Shown here one piece after another: positions 11,095-22,452 of a stretch of 64,000 nt of DNA. This DNA is from Diploscapter coronatus (taxonomy: Eukaryota; Nematoda; Chromadorea; Rhabditida; Rhabditidae): assembly GCA_964036155.1 (NCBI GenBank), contig OZ038423.1, forward strand, positions 25,497,249 to 25,561,248, written 5' to 3'. Each line of letters opens with the position of its first letter. Position 1 is the stretch's first letter. Under the pieces are notes generated by a model. The model was given only the letters and a program-made list of their open reading frames with translations. It ran no database searches and was not told the origin of the DNA. A program made the translations under genes and the position numbers.

Positions 11095-13327
11095 ATGAGG
11101 CGGCTTCTGTCAATTTTCCTCCTTCCCTTCTTCGTTTCTCTATCTTCTGCAGGTGATCTTCATCCATATGCTTCATTCAATCATTTTCTTCTTCTTCAGA
11201 TGTCAATCCCTGTATTCTGAGAGAGATCCAAGAGAATGCCTATGTTTGTGAGTGCAATGTATGCGTTCTTCATGGTTCATCCTTGAAATGACAAGTTCAG
11301 ATAACTTATTGTGACGATGTAGCTCCATTGGGCACTGTCGGGAAGAACCAGGGTCATTCCACCTATTCAAGCTAATTCTCCAATTGTTTTCATCTTCAGG
11401 CGTCTTGTTCTACACTTCACAATCCGGAAATCGATTACAACGACGTGATTTCCCACCAAATAGCACTGCTGCTCCGAACTCTGTCCAATTCATCATTGAT
11501 GTAGGAATATCACAAACTCTTCCGTGTATTTCTTTCATTCTAGGCTTCAATCACTTACCAGACCATATTTGGTTTTGGTGGTGCCTTCACAGATGCAGCA
11601 GGCATTAACTTGGACTCTCTGCCAACAACTATGTCCGATTTTATCATCAACCAATACTTTTCAACTGATGGTTAGGCTTTCAAAATGCTCGCAGAAAAAT
11701 CGTGAAGATCACCTTTTCAGGCCTCGGTTACACGGTTGGCCGAGTGCCTATGGCCAGTTGCGACTTCTCCACGCACGAATACAGCTATGATGACGTCGCG
11801 AATGACTTCAACCTGACTAACTTCAATCTGACGGCCGAAGACTTCCGCTACAAGATCCCCTACATTCTCAAAGCAAAGACTGCTGCTGGGGGCAGTCTGA
11901 GACTGTTCTCGACTCCTTGGTCACCCCCTGGCTGGATGAAGTCGAATGGCCGAATGAAGGGTGGAGGCGTCATGAAGGGAGATATGAATGGACAATACTA
12001 CCAGACTTGGGCAAAGTATTTCGTCAGATTCTTTGAAGAGTACCACAAGGCAGGCATTGATTTCTGGGGCACAACAATCCAAAATGAGCCCACTTCCGGG
12101 TTGGATCCATTTTGGAAGTGGCAGACCATGGTGAGATCGCACGATCTTCATAATTAAACAGCAGGTCTTTTAGTATCTCTCGGCGGCAATGGAAAGGGAC
12201 TTTCTGAAGGGAACTCTCGGCCCTACACTCAGAAGCTCCCCGTTCGCACAGAATCTGAGCATCATGATCGTAGACGATCAGAGAAACAATCTGCCCGCTT
12301 GGCCGGATACTGTGAGTCAACTCATTCATTCAATAGAACGCACCAGAGCTGAGACGAAATTGAAATTTTAAAATTCGAAATCGAAGCTGATCTCCCAAAA
12401 TTTTCGAAATCGAAATTTCGTCTCAGCTCTGGAACGCATTCTTAATCTGGTCTGTTTTCTGTGCAGATCCTGTCGGACCCGGATGCAGCCAAGTATGTGA
12501 GTGGAATTGCTCTGCACTGGTACGAGGACGTAGAGACAAGCCCTTCTCTGCTCACTCAAACACATCAAAATCACCCCGATTACTTCATCTTCGGAACCGA
12601 AGCTTGCACTGGCTACTTACCCTTGCAGGGACATCCTGAATTGGGCTCGTGGCCCAGGGCTGAGCAATATGCAAATGATTTGATTCAGGCGAGTAAAGAA
12701 CAAACGATTCGTGCAACTCTCAAATGTTCAGGACTTGTTGAACTGGAGTACTGGCTGGATGGACTGGAATCTAGTTTTAGACATGCAGGGCGGCCCCAAT
12801 TGGGTGGGCAACTTTGTGGACGCAGGCATAATCGTCGACTCGTCGCGCAATATCTACTATAAGAATCCCATGTGGCATGTCATGGGCCATTTCGCCAAAT
12901 TCATTCGACCCGGCAGTGTGCGCATTTCTGGGGAATTCCAGAATCTGCACGATGCAAACGTGGAAGGAGTTGCCTTCAAAGCCCCTGACGGAAGTAGAGT
13001 GGCTGTCATTTTGAACAAGGACGCGGTTAGTCGATTCGATTCACTGAATTTCACCAATCATAACCAAAATATGAAGTAGTTCTGTCGAAATGCGCCAATC
13101 TCTTTCTCCGCGCACTCTCGAGTAGAGAGCGCAAGTCCCGCCCACTTTGTTTTCTTTTAGTCTTTTCGAACTATGAGCGGCGAAATACGATTCATTTGAA
13201 AAGCTACAGGCAAAAGTTATTTTAGAAGAAGACCTACACAGTCTCAGTGCAAGATCAGTCGAACTTCTTCAGCGTATACAATGTGGTTTTGGAACCGAAC
13301 TCGATCGCAACATTGGTCTTCAATTAG
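11095..13327 (+). CDS. gba: Glucosylceramidase (glucocerebrosidase, GH30), lysosomal
   Basis: Ten exons: 11095-11152, 11200-11258, 11301-11352, 11400-11500, 11544-11670, 11721-12130, 12174-12311, 12467-12688, 12732-13025, 13226-13327; 1563 nt, 520 aa. The enzyme cleaves the beta-glucosidic bond of glucosylceramide in the lysosome. An N-terminal signal peptide (MRRLLSIFLLPFFVSLSSA) is followed by the family Cys-rich segment (VCECNITYCDD), FGFGGAFTDAAG, and the TIM barrel. The acid/base is Glu255 in QNEPTSGL and the nucleophile Glu360 in FGTEACTG, both conserved. WMDWNLVLDMQGGPNWVGNF and GHFAKFIRPGS follow, and a C-terminal beta-sandwich ends TLVFN. Intron 8 uses a GC donor (CAG/gcgagt). Intron 7 is enlarged by a hairpin element. 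Nematodes often have several GBA paralogues. Confidence 0.96.
12337..12438. mobile_element. 90-bp palindromic mini-element in GBA intron 7 with 6-bp target duplication
   Basis: 12343-12432 begins CCAGAGCTGAGACGAAAT and ends ATTTCGTCTCAGCTCTGG, perfect 18-bp inverted termini, with an interior that also pairs partly (AAATTCGAAATCGAA against TTTTCGAAATCGAA). It is flanked by direct AACGCA copies at 12337-12342 and 12433-12438. Removing it with one copy would leave an intron of about 60 nt, the local norm. Confidence 0.8.
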
Positions 13328-13884
13328 ATAACTTTATTTATAAAAAAGGAAATAAAAATTACAAATGATTGAAGCCGAGCACTCAAATGAAGAGAAGCAC
13401 TGCACACAGAGGGTCACTGCAGGTATGCGAATCGAAAAAGGGAGAGAGAAGCTCACAACCAACAAATCTCACCACTAAATGAAGAAAAAGGAGGGGGGTC
13501 TACACATCACAAATAAACGAATGAGAACTAGACTGGGGTTCAATTTGATTATGAAAGGAAGATGATAAGATTATGCTCTAGCTGACATATGAAATCTGAC
13601 ATTATGAACAAAAATGTTTGCACTCTATTTGTCAAAACTGCATGACAAGAAGATAAATAACAGAAGAATGAAATGCTCATGGAATTTACACATTATGATT
13701 TGGCAAAGAAATGATAACGATGAAGAGGAATGAAACAAAAATACTAAGTTGTTGAAGCAAGGGAATACCAAGCGTAGATTTATTCTGAAAGTTGAAATGG
13801 GCCGGGTGAGAGAAGAAGAGTGAAGAATTGGCAGAAAGGGAAATGAAAAGGGAACCCGGCACGCATTGTGAAGGGACGGATGAT
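13328..13884. other. Convergent 3' region between GBA and MOB3
   Basis: About 560 bp between two converging stop codons. GBA polyadenylation-like AATAAA occurs near 13349-13354, about 25 nt after its stop. The rest is A-rich on the + strand with no supported gene. Confidence 0.45.
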
Positions 13885-15885
13885 TCACATGTGACGGAGA
13901 CGACGATTCTGGCCACTCTCCAGCAGGCGCTCCGTCATTTCCTTCTGCAAGTCAACGAGTTAGTCTTGTTTTTCTCAAATTCATTTACCAGAGCCTCGAG
14001 CTCCTTGGACGAGACCATGTTGTGTTCAGTAATGAAGAAGTAGAAATGCTTGTACAGGGTGTTTGCGTGAGGCTCCTGAAGCATTGTCTGATTGCGTAGA
14101 AAACAGTGCCACGCGGAATTTCGATTTCGCGTGGCCCTGATAGGAAAGAATGAGAAAATGAACGAACCGCGCCGAGCTCGACCAGCCGATCGAAGTGGTG
14201 AATGTAGATGTGGACGAAGACCCGGAAAAGGCGAGTCAGGATCTTCTTGCAGGTCTGACGGAAGTCCTTCGGGAACGGCACAGCTGAAGGAGTGTTTATT
14301 AAAGAAAGAAATTATTGTCTTGGTTTTGAGAGGATTACTCAACCCGTGCAAAATGTGCATTGCAAAAATTTGATATGATCGTCTTTATCGCCATATTTTT
14401 GTATAGAATTATTGGCTAACACAAGTGTCCAATAGCAGTAGAGAAAATGGTTTGAAAGTTTGTACTAATACGCTAAATAGACTACTAAATTTTCGAAGAA
14501 AGGAAGTACAGTGCACGCTTGTCGTAAAAAATGGCATTGCCGGTTGAAAAATGAGCATTTTGTGATCTTTTCGAAAATGTTTGTAGCGTTTCTTGATTAC
14601 CACGATCTTATTATCATATAAGTAATTGATTATAGTATTTCTTTATAACAGTTTTGAGCACAACTCTAAGGAAAGGCTACATTTTTCGGCTATGTAATCT
14701 TTTTCTTAACAAAACAATATGTCAACTTGGAAACTTCTACAAATTTTCTATCCAAAGTATTGCCTATTAAAATGACATCAACTGTAGAATGTTTCAAGTA
14801 ATTCCGCCATCTTTGTCACAAAGAAAACTTTTATTATATCGATCAAGTTAAGTGAAAATTCGTGTGTTAAAGCGCGCCTTGCAAGAAATGTGCGTATGAA
14901 CTATGCACAAAGAGAGTAGCCGAGTGGCAGAGAAATAGAGTAAGCAGGAGACAGTAAAACGAGTCATACGCAATTTCTCGTCTCTCACCTTTTCTCGCTA
15001 TTTTTCGACGCATGAATTTTCAATTAATTTGACCGATACAATAAAAGTGCTATTTCTGACAAAGATGACGGAATTACTTGAAACATCCTGTGCTTGCGAC
15101 CTATTTTCAGTTTAATAAAGCCAAAGCCTACTAGTGCAAGAAGGGAAGATGTTCTCGTCGTTGATGCGGACCTCAATCCAGTCCATCAGCAGCTGCATGT
15201 ACCTAGGCGCAGGCAGTCGAGTTGGCTTCTTGTAGTCGATTCCGTCCTGCCATAGATACTCGTATCTGCAAGTTAGTCATTCAGTCGTCGTTTGCCAACG
15301 AGATGAATGTACTTGGGTCCTCCACTCATTGTGGGACAGGATTCCTCAGTGCAGACGTCTGCAATCGTGCCGTACATCAGATTGATACGGTTGAAGAAGT
15401 CCACAGCTGAATCAATAACATTAATCACACTAAATAATGCTTTTTCAAAGTCAAAGTTGTAAAACAGGACTGGAAAAATAGAGGTGAGGAGAGACGAAAA
15501 GAAACTAAGGAGAAACTGTCTTTCTTTTTTTTTACGAGGGAAGAAATAACAGTGCAAAAACAAGGAAACGACTAGTCGCAGTTTTTTACTGTTAATGAAC
15601 AGGAGTTTTGATGAAATGTTGGACGAATTAGAGGGAAAGAGACTGACTGTGGACAGCGATCCAGTCATCGAAACTCTCGCTGTTGGGCAGTTTGACGGCA
15701 GCGCGCAGATCGACGCCCGAGTGGAGAGTGGCCTCTGCCTGCTTGTGCAGAGAGTACCGCAGACTGCCCTGTGGGAATTTCTTCTTCGGACGAAACGTCT
15801 GCAAACATTCCTCCTCTTCAATTCACTAAGTCCGAAGACAGACCTTGTGCTTGTTGACCTGTAGAAAGTCGAGGAAGCTGCTCAT
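13885..15885 (-). CDS. mob3: MOB kinase activator 3-type (Mob1/phocein family)
   Basis: Seven exons (15885-15844, 15798-15648, 15406-15313, 15265-15132, 14283-14168, 14075-13989, 13944-13885) give 684 nt, 227 aa, close to the 217 aa of vertebrate MOB3. MOB proteins are small zinc-binding adaptors that bind and regulate NDR/LATS or MST kinases. Order of marks: [26 protein letters not shown], the zinc-site segment [58 protein letters not shown] (the [11 protein letters not shown] form favours MOB3 over MOB1, MOB2 or MOB4), [16 protein letters not shown], and KEMTERLL near the C-terminus. The chosen start (15885) gives [14 protein letters not shown]; the frame stays open upstream to 16119, so a longer Ser-rich N-terminus is possible. 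Intron 4 is 848 nt and holds an inverted-repeat element. Confidence 0.95.
14785..15095. mobile_element. Inverted-repeat element in MOB3 intron 4
   Basis: Left end at about 14787 reads GAATGTTTCAAGTAATTCCG; right end at about 15092 in reverse complement reads GGATGTTTCAAGTAATTCCG. Both continue into (C/T)CATCTTTGTCA and, further in, CTTTTATTRTATCGRTCAA. Arms are about 75 bp, strongly matched, then decaying. Total length is about 305 bp, no coding potential. It looks like a MITE; the target duplication is unclear. Confidence 0.75.
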
Positions 15886-16594
15886 CGCGTTGGTCAGCGA
15901 GTCCGCAGACAAATTGAACAGAGGCGATTTGAGGAGTTGCGAGGAGCGTTTCTGTGCGCAGGGCGAGGAGAGCCTGTTATAGTCGCTCGGGATGTTCACA
16001 ATCCGACTGCTGCACGTCGAGGGCTCGCGGGACACTCCTCCTACTCTTGTTACTGCTGCTGTTGCTGAAACGAAGAAATTCAGTTGGAAGGAATCGAATA
16101 AATTCGAATGGATTGGCAACGAGGCTTACAAATCATGATTGACTGAATGGTCGACAGAGCGGCAGGCGGCAGAGTTTGTGGAATGGCAAAGTATTGAAAC
16201 GTGACAAACAGGCAAGCGGGAAGATGGAGAACGTTCGAGTAGAGAACAGACAGTAGGGAAATGAACGAGCGGAGAAACGAAATGAGCCAAATGCAAAGTG
16301 GCAGAAAATGATGCAACTCAGAAATACAAATATAATGCAAAATAGAGCAATGAAAACCACATTTTCCTGTTTGTCGTTGTCGTTTTCATGATTCTTTCAT
16401 GAAATATTGAGAATTGGTGTGGCTTTCCATTGCATTTGTGTTTGGCGCAATGGGAGTTTGTGGGTGTAATGGGGCAATGAATTCGCCATCGCATGCATAG
16501 TTACAGCCACACAGCCACATACTCTTTCTGCTGACTGCTGACTGCTGACTGCAGCAGATAAGACAGTCTTTTTGTTACAGGGGAAATCGACCGA
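15886..16594. promoter_or_regulatory. Divergent intergenic region between MOB3 and makorin
   Basis: About 709 bp between two divergently transcribed start codons, so it should contain both promoters. A short tandem CTGCTGA run (about 16528-16556) lies just upstream of makorin. I see no clear TATA box. The MOB3 frame stays open to 16119, so part may be coding. Confidence 0.4.
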
Positions 16595-18932
16595 ATGGCT
16601 GCTTCGTCGACTGCATTGTCTGCCACGAACAGCTCGAGCCATTCTGACAGACCGCTCTGCAGGTCAGTCAGTCACTCATTCTCTTCACAATCAAGTGATC
16701 CGATTGCTTGCAGGTATTTCGTAAATGGAGTGTGTCGAATGGGCGATCGATGCACGTTCTCGCACGACAGATCGCAGCGCCCGGACATGGTTTGTCGATT
16801 CTATCTGCAAGGCAGCTGCAACTACGGCACTGCCTGTCGATACGACCACATCAGGCCCAGGAAGCAGCACAATCAGTCGCAGCCACACCAGCAGTCCAGC
16901 AGCTCCTTTGCATCTCTGCCCAGACCTGTTCAACTCCACTCGGCCGTTCCCCAAGTAACTTCAACTCTCAATGCAAACGCTCCCGAATTCGTCCCCAGTT
17001 GGAAGAAAAACCGTAAGACCTATCATTAACACGGGATTTTTTCGCCAAAATCGAAGCAGTGTTAACGGAAGCCGCGACGCGATGAACAGTGGGCTGGACC
17101 GCGTTTTCCTTAGCGCGTCGGCTTCTTGCAAAAGCCGTATACTAGCAAAACAGGGATAAGGGTAGGACCCCAGTAGGTTAGGCTAACTTTTTTCTCACTA
17201 CGTTACATGGCTCCCCTTTTCGTTTTTTCCCTTTTTGTGTCTCAGCGAGAATAAAATTCGTCATAACATTCGCCATAAATCAGTAATTGGCCTATTGATA
17301 TAGCGACGATTACGGTTGTTTCCTCGTTAAAGAGGAAAATCTGCGCCTCTTCATGTCACGCGCTATTTCTTCCTTTTCTCGCCCATTGCTGACACCGTAA
17401 AAAGGGGAGTAATTCACATAGTAAGATGCAAAATTAGAATAATTCAACTTTGAACTTTCTCCGGCTTCTAACACTTGAAAAGTGCGCAAATGCAATACAA
17501 AGCAAGAGTGATGCGAATCGTCGATGTTAACGAAAAGAGCCGTAGCATTTACTTCTGTCTATGACAAGTGCTGATTATTTCAGCTGAGCAGCAGCCAGAG
17601 AGCTATTCGAATGCAGCTGGAGGCAGGAAAGCGGGCGAAATCAAGAAGGACTTGCGGTACGTTAAATTTTCACAGTCCTGCTTTTTTATACAAATCATTT
17701 CTTTATTTGCAGTAACCGCCCTCTTTGTCCATATTTCGAGACAGGCCAGTGTTTACGAGGAGAAGGATGCACATTCGTGCACGGCCTGATGTGCGACATG
17801 TGTCAGATGCCTCGACTGCATCCGTACAACCCCGAACTGGCCAACAAACACAAGAAGGAATGTCTCGAGTCGCACAGCGCGTCCATGGAAGAGGCCTTTG
17901 CTCTGGCCAAGTCTGTCGACAAGTGCTGTGGCATTTGCATGGAGAACATCATGGAGAAGGTTGGAATTACTTTTTCTAGCCATTTACAAGGTTATTCACG
18001 AATTGTGTTACAACTTTGTTTTATTAATAATCATATTTGAAAACGGTCGACGAGATTCAATTCATCTAATAGAGATTTATTAATATGTATGGCACAATGC
18101 TTTGAGCTGTTCAGCATCATTTTTTCGAAATTTTTTTTATAATTTTCTATCTGTGGGTTATTTTGAAAATATTTCTCCACTAAAAATTCTTTAAAAATAT
18201 CCCCGACAATATAGACAAAATTTTGAAAAAGTTTAATATAAAATTATAAAAAAAAAATCGTGAATATCCCTATATTTTATTCCTGCAGAATCTCCGTTTC
18301 GGCATTCTGACGGGCTGCAAGCACACGTTCTGTTTGGAATGCATCAGGAATTGGCGCACAACGCACCAAAAGAGTGCAGATTTGCAGCCCGAAGTTGTCA
18401 GGTCAATTCATTCTTTCAATTATTCTCACAATTTACTGTATATCGCTTCAGATCGTGTCCCCAATGCAGAGTGCACAGTGACTATGTGATTCCTTCGATG
18501 TTTTGGGTGGAAGAGGAGGACGAGAAGACGCTGCTCATCGACATGTACAAGGAGAACACCAAGAAGAAGATCTGCAAGTATTACAAGGTAGATCGATCAG
18601 TCATTAATGGGGATTTGTGTGAGAGCAATGAATTGTCCTGCAGACAGGCAAAATGGAAGAGGCGTGCCCATTTGGGAACAAGTGTTTTTACAAGCACCAG
18701 CTGCCTGACGGAAGCATCGACCCTGGCGAGAGTCCGCGAGTTCGTCGCAGAATTCACGTTCTGTCGGAATTCATCTTGTGAGTCACTTCATCATTCATTC
18801 ATTCTTCAATTATCTTCCCTTTGCAGCGACGATCTGGACTCCGATTTTCCCTCGTCGGACGACGAGGACAGTCCCATGGGCAGTGTGGCGCGATTCATCG
18901 AGGGAAGATTGCGCGCTTTCAATTTCGACTAA
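16595..18932 (+). CDS. mkrn: Makorin-type RING E3 ubiquitin ligase with C3H1 zinc fingers
   Basis: Eight exons (16595-16662, 16714-17012, 17584-17656, 17713-17959, 18289-18401, 18452-18587, 18644-18777, 18827-18932) total 1176 nt, 391 aa. Makorins are RNA-binding ubiquitin ligases. Domain order: C3H1 finger about 22-41 ([20 protein letters not shown]), second C3H1 about 50-70, third C3H1 ([19 protein letters not shown]), makorin Cys/His motif ([14 protein letters not shown]), C3HC4 RING starting [12 protein letters not shown] and continuing [14 protein letters not shown] and [11 protein letters not shown] across a splice, then a fourth C3H1 ([11 protein letters not shown]) and an acidic tail. 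The arrangement is the canonical one. Introns 2 (571 nt) and 4 (329 nt) are long and AT-rich or repetitive. Paralogue status (MKRN1, 2 or 4) cannot be decided; the C. elegans relative is lep-2. Confidence 0.96.
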
Positions 18933-19675
18933 ATCCGACAGCCGCCATCATTCGGTAGTCATTTTCTAGAATATCCAATTCACGATTCATTTATTCATTG
19001 CCACTAGCAGTTTCTCTTTCAGCCCTCAGCCTTCTGCTTTCCTTCTTCTACCAGTCTATTCAGTCAAATTCTTCCGTTATTTACTTAATTCCCCCACTAT
19101 TACCTCTAACCAGCTTGGCTTTTTATCCGTGTTTCATTCGCTTTTATATCGTTATCTAATATTTAGTTATATCTGATTAGACAATCTCTAGGTTCTTTAC
19201 ATTTCGAGGTATTTCCATTTACTATTATGATGTATTGCCGGTGTCTCTAGATATCATATTTATTTCCAAAGTTTAACCGTTGTATAATGACAAAGTTCTA
19301 TTTATTTCTATCTCTTATGTTGCAAAGCAAGAGTCGGTAATAAAAGATTTATGGGAATTTGTATTGTTGATGAATATGAAGTATCAGATGGTTTTTTACC
19401 TCATACTAATATTTTTACACTCAATTGAATTCAGTTTGGCCCAATGGCAACTAATAAAGTAGTACCACAAACATTAACGAATATGCACATTTTGAGCCAA
19501 TTAAAAAAGTAATAGGATTATCTATAGAGTATAGGGTAGGGATTTAATAATAGAGTGCTGGATATCAAACTTTCAGCTCAGAAAATTCATATGATGATCA
19601 TTTTATGGATTTTTTCGGTGCTACTTTTATTAGTTGCCGGCCTAATCAGTTTTCCAATCTCAATTTAAGGATTAG
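18933..19675. other. Intergenic gap after makorin
   Basis: About 740 bp, AT-rich, with AATAAA-like signals near 19337. It should hold the makorin 3' end and the promoter or missing 5' exons of the NCKIPSD homologue. No SH3-like exon was recognised here. Confidence 0.45.
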
Positions 19676-22277
19676 ATGCACTACGCAGCAGTATTGAACG
19701 AGTACAGTTTGGCAGGGGAAATAGTGGACAATTTGAGGGCCACGACGGATGCATCGTTGGATGTCTGCATCGAAGCCGCGAAGAATGTTGCTAGACTCAT
19801 TGGGCAGTATGTCAGGTCAGAATACACAGCATTATTTCATCTTTCTGATAAATTATCTTCAAGGTACAATCTCTTGGGCAGATTTGAGACTTTTCCATCG
19901 CAACTGCGGTACGGTGGCCAAATTTCAAAAAACTCCCAAATCTGCTCTTGGACTTTCTGCGGTGGTATTAACCTCCTTTAGAACGAGATGCAACCACAGG
20001 AAAATAGTCTACAAAAGCGAAAGCGTGTGGTGCGACCACAACAATTCTCGTTTTTCTACATTATTTTCTTGCGGTCGCGCCCCTTTCTAAAAGAGATTGA
20101 TGCCATTTCTGTAAATATGTCCTCGAGAGCTTGTTTTTGAAATTCTTAAGTCAGCGGGACTTGTTCATAAGCGCCTTGCTTTCCAAGTGTCACAAAAGAC
20201 TTGTACCTTCAGTGACGAGGATTTCAAGCGAATCGAATATGCGCTGAAGAATTACACAGTGAATGTGGATGACTGTTACGACAGAAAGCTGCTGGACCAG
20301 TTGGTCATTCGACTCGACGATATTTTCAGGGAGAAGGAGCAGGTTGGCACATTCTCCACAGAAGGAATACACACAAGTCCCTTTTGCAGTTGAGCTATTC
20401 GATTCTTCAAGACGACTACAATCTGATCGAGTGTTTGAGAACATTTTCCGATACGGTTCGGAAGACGGACGCGCGAATTCCACTGGCTATCTTCTCTGAA
20501 GTCGACTATAGATGGTTGGGACAGTTGGTTGCTCTCTTTCAAATGGTATGACAATTTCTGAATGCGTATTCTTCCCTTCCAAAGCGCGGAAAAGAAAATG
20601 AGCGAGGAGCAGTGTTTGGGAGGAAAGATTACGCAGCCACAATCAGGGTTGCTAATAAATGCCGATCGAGTGTGAAATTTGCAACCCTGGCCGCAATTTC
20701 TCTGTAGAAAATGCACAATCCCACTTTTCAGGATCAGTCGAGAGATGTGAAAATGGCTGCCCTCTCGTGCATCGATTGTCTGGCAGAGCGATGTGGGCAG
20801 AGCATCTCTGCATTTCTCATCGACACCAAGCTGTCCATTGTCTTGGCCAATCAAATGCCTAACAGGTCTGTCTTCTAGTCTTTTCACTTCAAATTGTCAA
20901 TTCCTTTGCAGTGGCCCTTTGAACGAATTGCAGTTGTGCGGTCTCAAGCTGCTCACTCGCATTTTCTCCTTCTCCCTCTCTCCGCCGCTCGAACATTTCG
21001 GTATGTTCAATCTCTTCTTTTACAAAATACAGCGTGTCATATAAATTCGCATGACGGCTTTAAATCAACAGTATTTTGTACTGGTTAAATCGTTTGAAAC
21101 TCCTAAAATAGGGTATAATTTTGGAGCCTGATATAAGTCGATCATCATACGCTATTAATAATCTTATCACTATCCCACTTTTATCAATGATCGAGATCTG
21201 ATATCTCAATTAATGGCAGGAACGTTGAACATCGTCGACCATCGTTAAGACTCGGAACCCTGAGACCGTTTTGATGTTTCGAATCAAACAAATTTATGAC
21301 GAAAATAAGTCTTAAGGCCCAATAAAAAGATACCATGCAAAATTTCTTCTTAATTTCTCGCTTATTTTAAACCATCCTCAGGATTTAAAATATTTGAGTT
21401 CTCCAAGTGTGAAGCTTACGAAAGCATACTTGGCAGAAGTGATACCGTATTTTTGGAAGCGTTTCCAAACTTCACGGAATTTTTTCATAAACGCTATCCA
21501 TGTAATGGACATCTCAAAAATGATAGATTTGATCTATTGCCTATTTAGATAGCCCAAATAGAGTATCAAAAGCTGTCATTTGGACTTATGTGACATCTTG
21601 TACTTATTATTTTTCTTTACAGAATACTTCACGTCTGAATTCTTCCTCAAACTGATCGCTCTAATGGAATTCCATCCGCGAGAGGCCATCGACCTGATGG
21701 TCAATTTTAGTGCGGTTTGCAGTCAAATCGACTCGGATCCCATCATCGTGGCCCTCGAAAAGGACTGTCGGCCCGAATTCAGTCCGGTCTTCATCAAAAT
21801 GATCAACAAGGGCTGTTCAGGTTGGAATCTATGACTGCGTAATCTTTCCTCCCAGTGTGAAAGAGAAAAGAGCCAGAAATAGTGTTTGAGAGGCAAGATT
21901 ACGCAGTCAGAATTTGTTACGAGCCTGTCAAAACTTATAATCTCTCTTCTTTTAGTTCGACGTTTGGAGTTCTTCATAAAAATCACAAAAAGAGGTGACG
22001 ACTTGCTGCATTCGATTTTCTACATGAACGACCTGAAAGTGATGACGCATGTGGTGGCCAGAGAGTTAATTAACAACGAGAGTCTGCAGGTCTGAATAAA
22101 TGTCGTTCACAAGGAGGAGCCAGTCACTAGTTGCAGGTTCGCGAACTGTGTTTGAGTGCAATCGAGCAATTGGTCTGTTTGGGTCTGAAGGACGAAGAAA
22201 TGGCCGAGGCAGTGGCCAGTTGCACCCTTCCCGTCCCACAATCTCTGCAGGAACAACTCCAAATTCCCATTCGCTAA
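19676..22277 (+). CDS. nckipsd-like: NCKIPSD/SPIN90 (DIP/WISH)-like Arp2/3 regulator, leucine-rich domain
   Basis: Nine exons (19676-19815, 19864-19913, 20155-20342, 20390-20545, 20732-20865, 20912-21000, 21623-21820, 21956-22089, 22137-22277) give 409 aa. Family members bind Arp2/3 and seed linear actin filaments. The protein is an all-helical, armadillo-like repeat chain. Matches to my memory of the human protein: LAGEIVDNLRATTDASLDVC against AELMELVRRNTGLSHELC; VALFQMEDQ-like VALFQMDQSRDVKMAALSC against VAYYQMEHRASLRLLLLKC; FYMNDLKVMTHVVARELI against FYHTDMMALIDITVRHI; and VRELCLSAIEQLVCLG at the C-terminus. Vertebrate forms carry an N-terminal SH3 and Pro-rich region; none is visible here, so the gene is either SH3-less or has unseen upstream exons. 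The exon 2-3 join is the least certain. Confidence 0.72.
20554..20640. mobile_element. Short palindromic element, copy 1 (NCKIPSD-like intron 4)
   Basis: An ~87-bp imperfect inverted repeat starting TGAATGCGTATTCTTCCCTT and ending GGAGGAAAGATTACGCAGCC. It shares termini and internal sequence (AGTGTTTG.GAGG.AAGATTACGCAG) with the copy at 21827-21916. Non-coding. Confidence 0.7.
21827..21916. mobile_element. Short palindromic element, copy 2 (NCKIPSD-like intron 7)
   Basis: Begins TGACTGCGTAATCTTTCCTC and ends GAGGCAAGATTACGCAGTCA, inverted termini of about 23 bp with one or two mismatches and a loop of about 40 bp. It is the better preserved of the two related copies in this gene. Confidence 0.75.
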
Positions 22278-22452
22278 TCGATGCAAGTCTTTGGATATTC
22301 ATTCACATTTCCCATGACATGAAATATTTATTCTAACTTTTCTATGTCTATTCAACAGTCTACCCGTATTTTGCTATTTGCGCGGTGAATCTCCTTGTCG
22401 TTGCCATCGAATCCTTCATACAGCTTGTCTTCCAAAGTCGAGTCCGCTCTGC

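Noticed and set aside
17040..17140. Hairpin GAAGCCG.CGACGCG with CGCGTCGGCTTC in makorin intron 2
   Set aside because: Imperfect 12-14 bp stem with a long loop and no second copy or duplication; too weak to call an element.
18110..18280. AT-rich inverted repeat in makorin intron 4
   Set aside because: Pairing is mostly A/T homopolymer, expected by chance at this composition.
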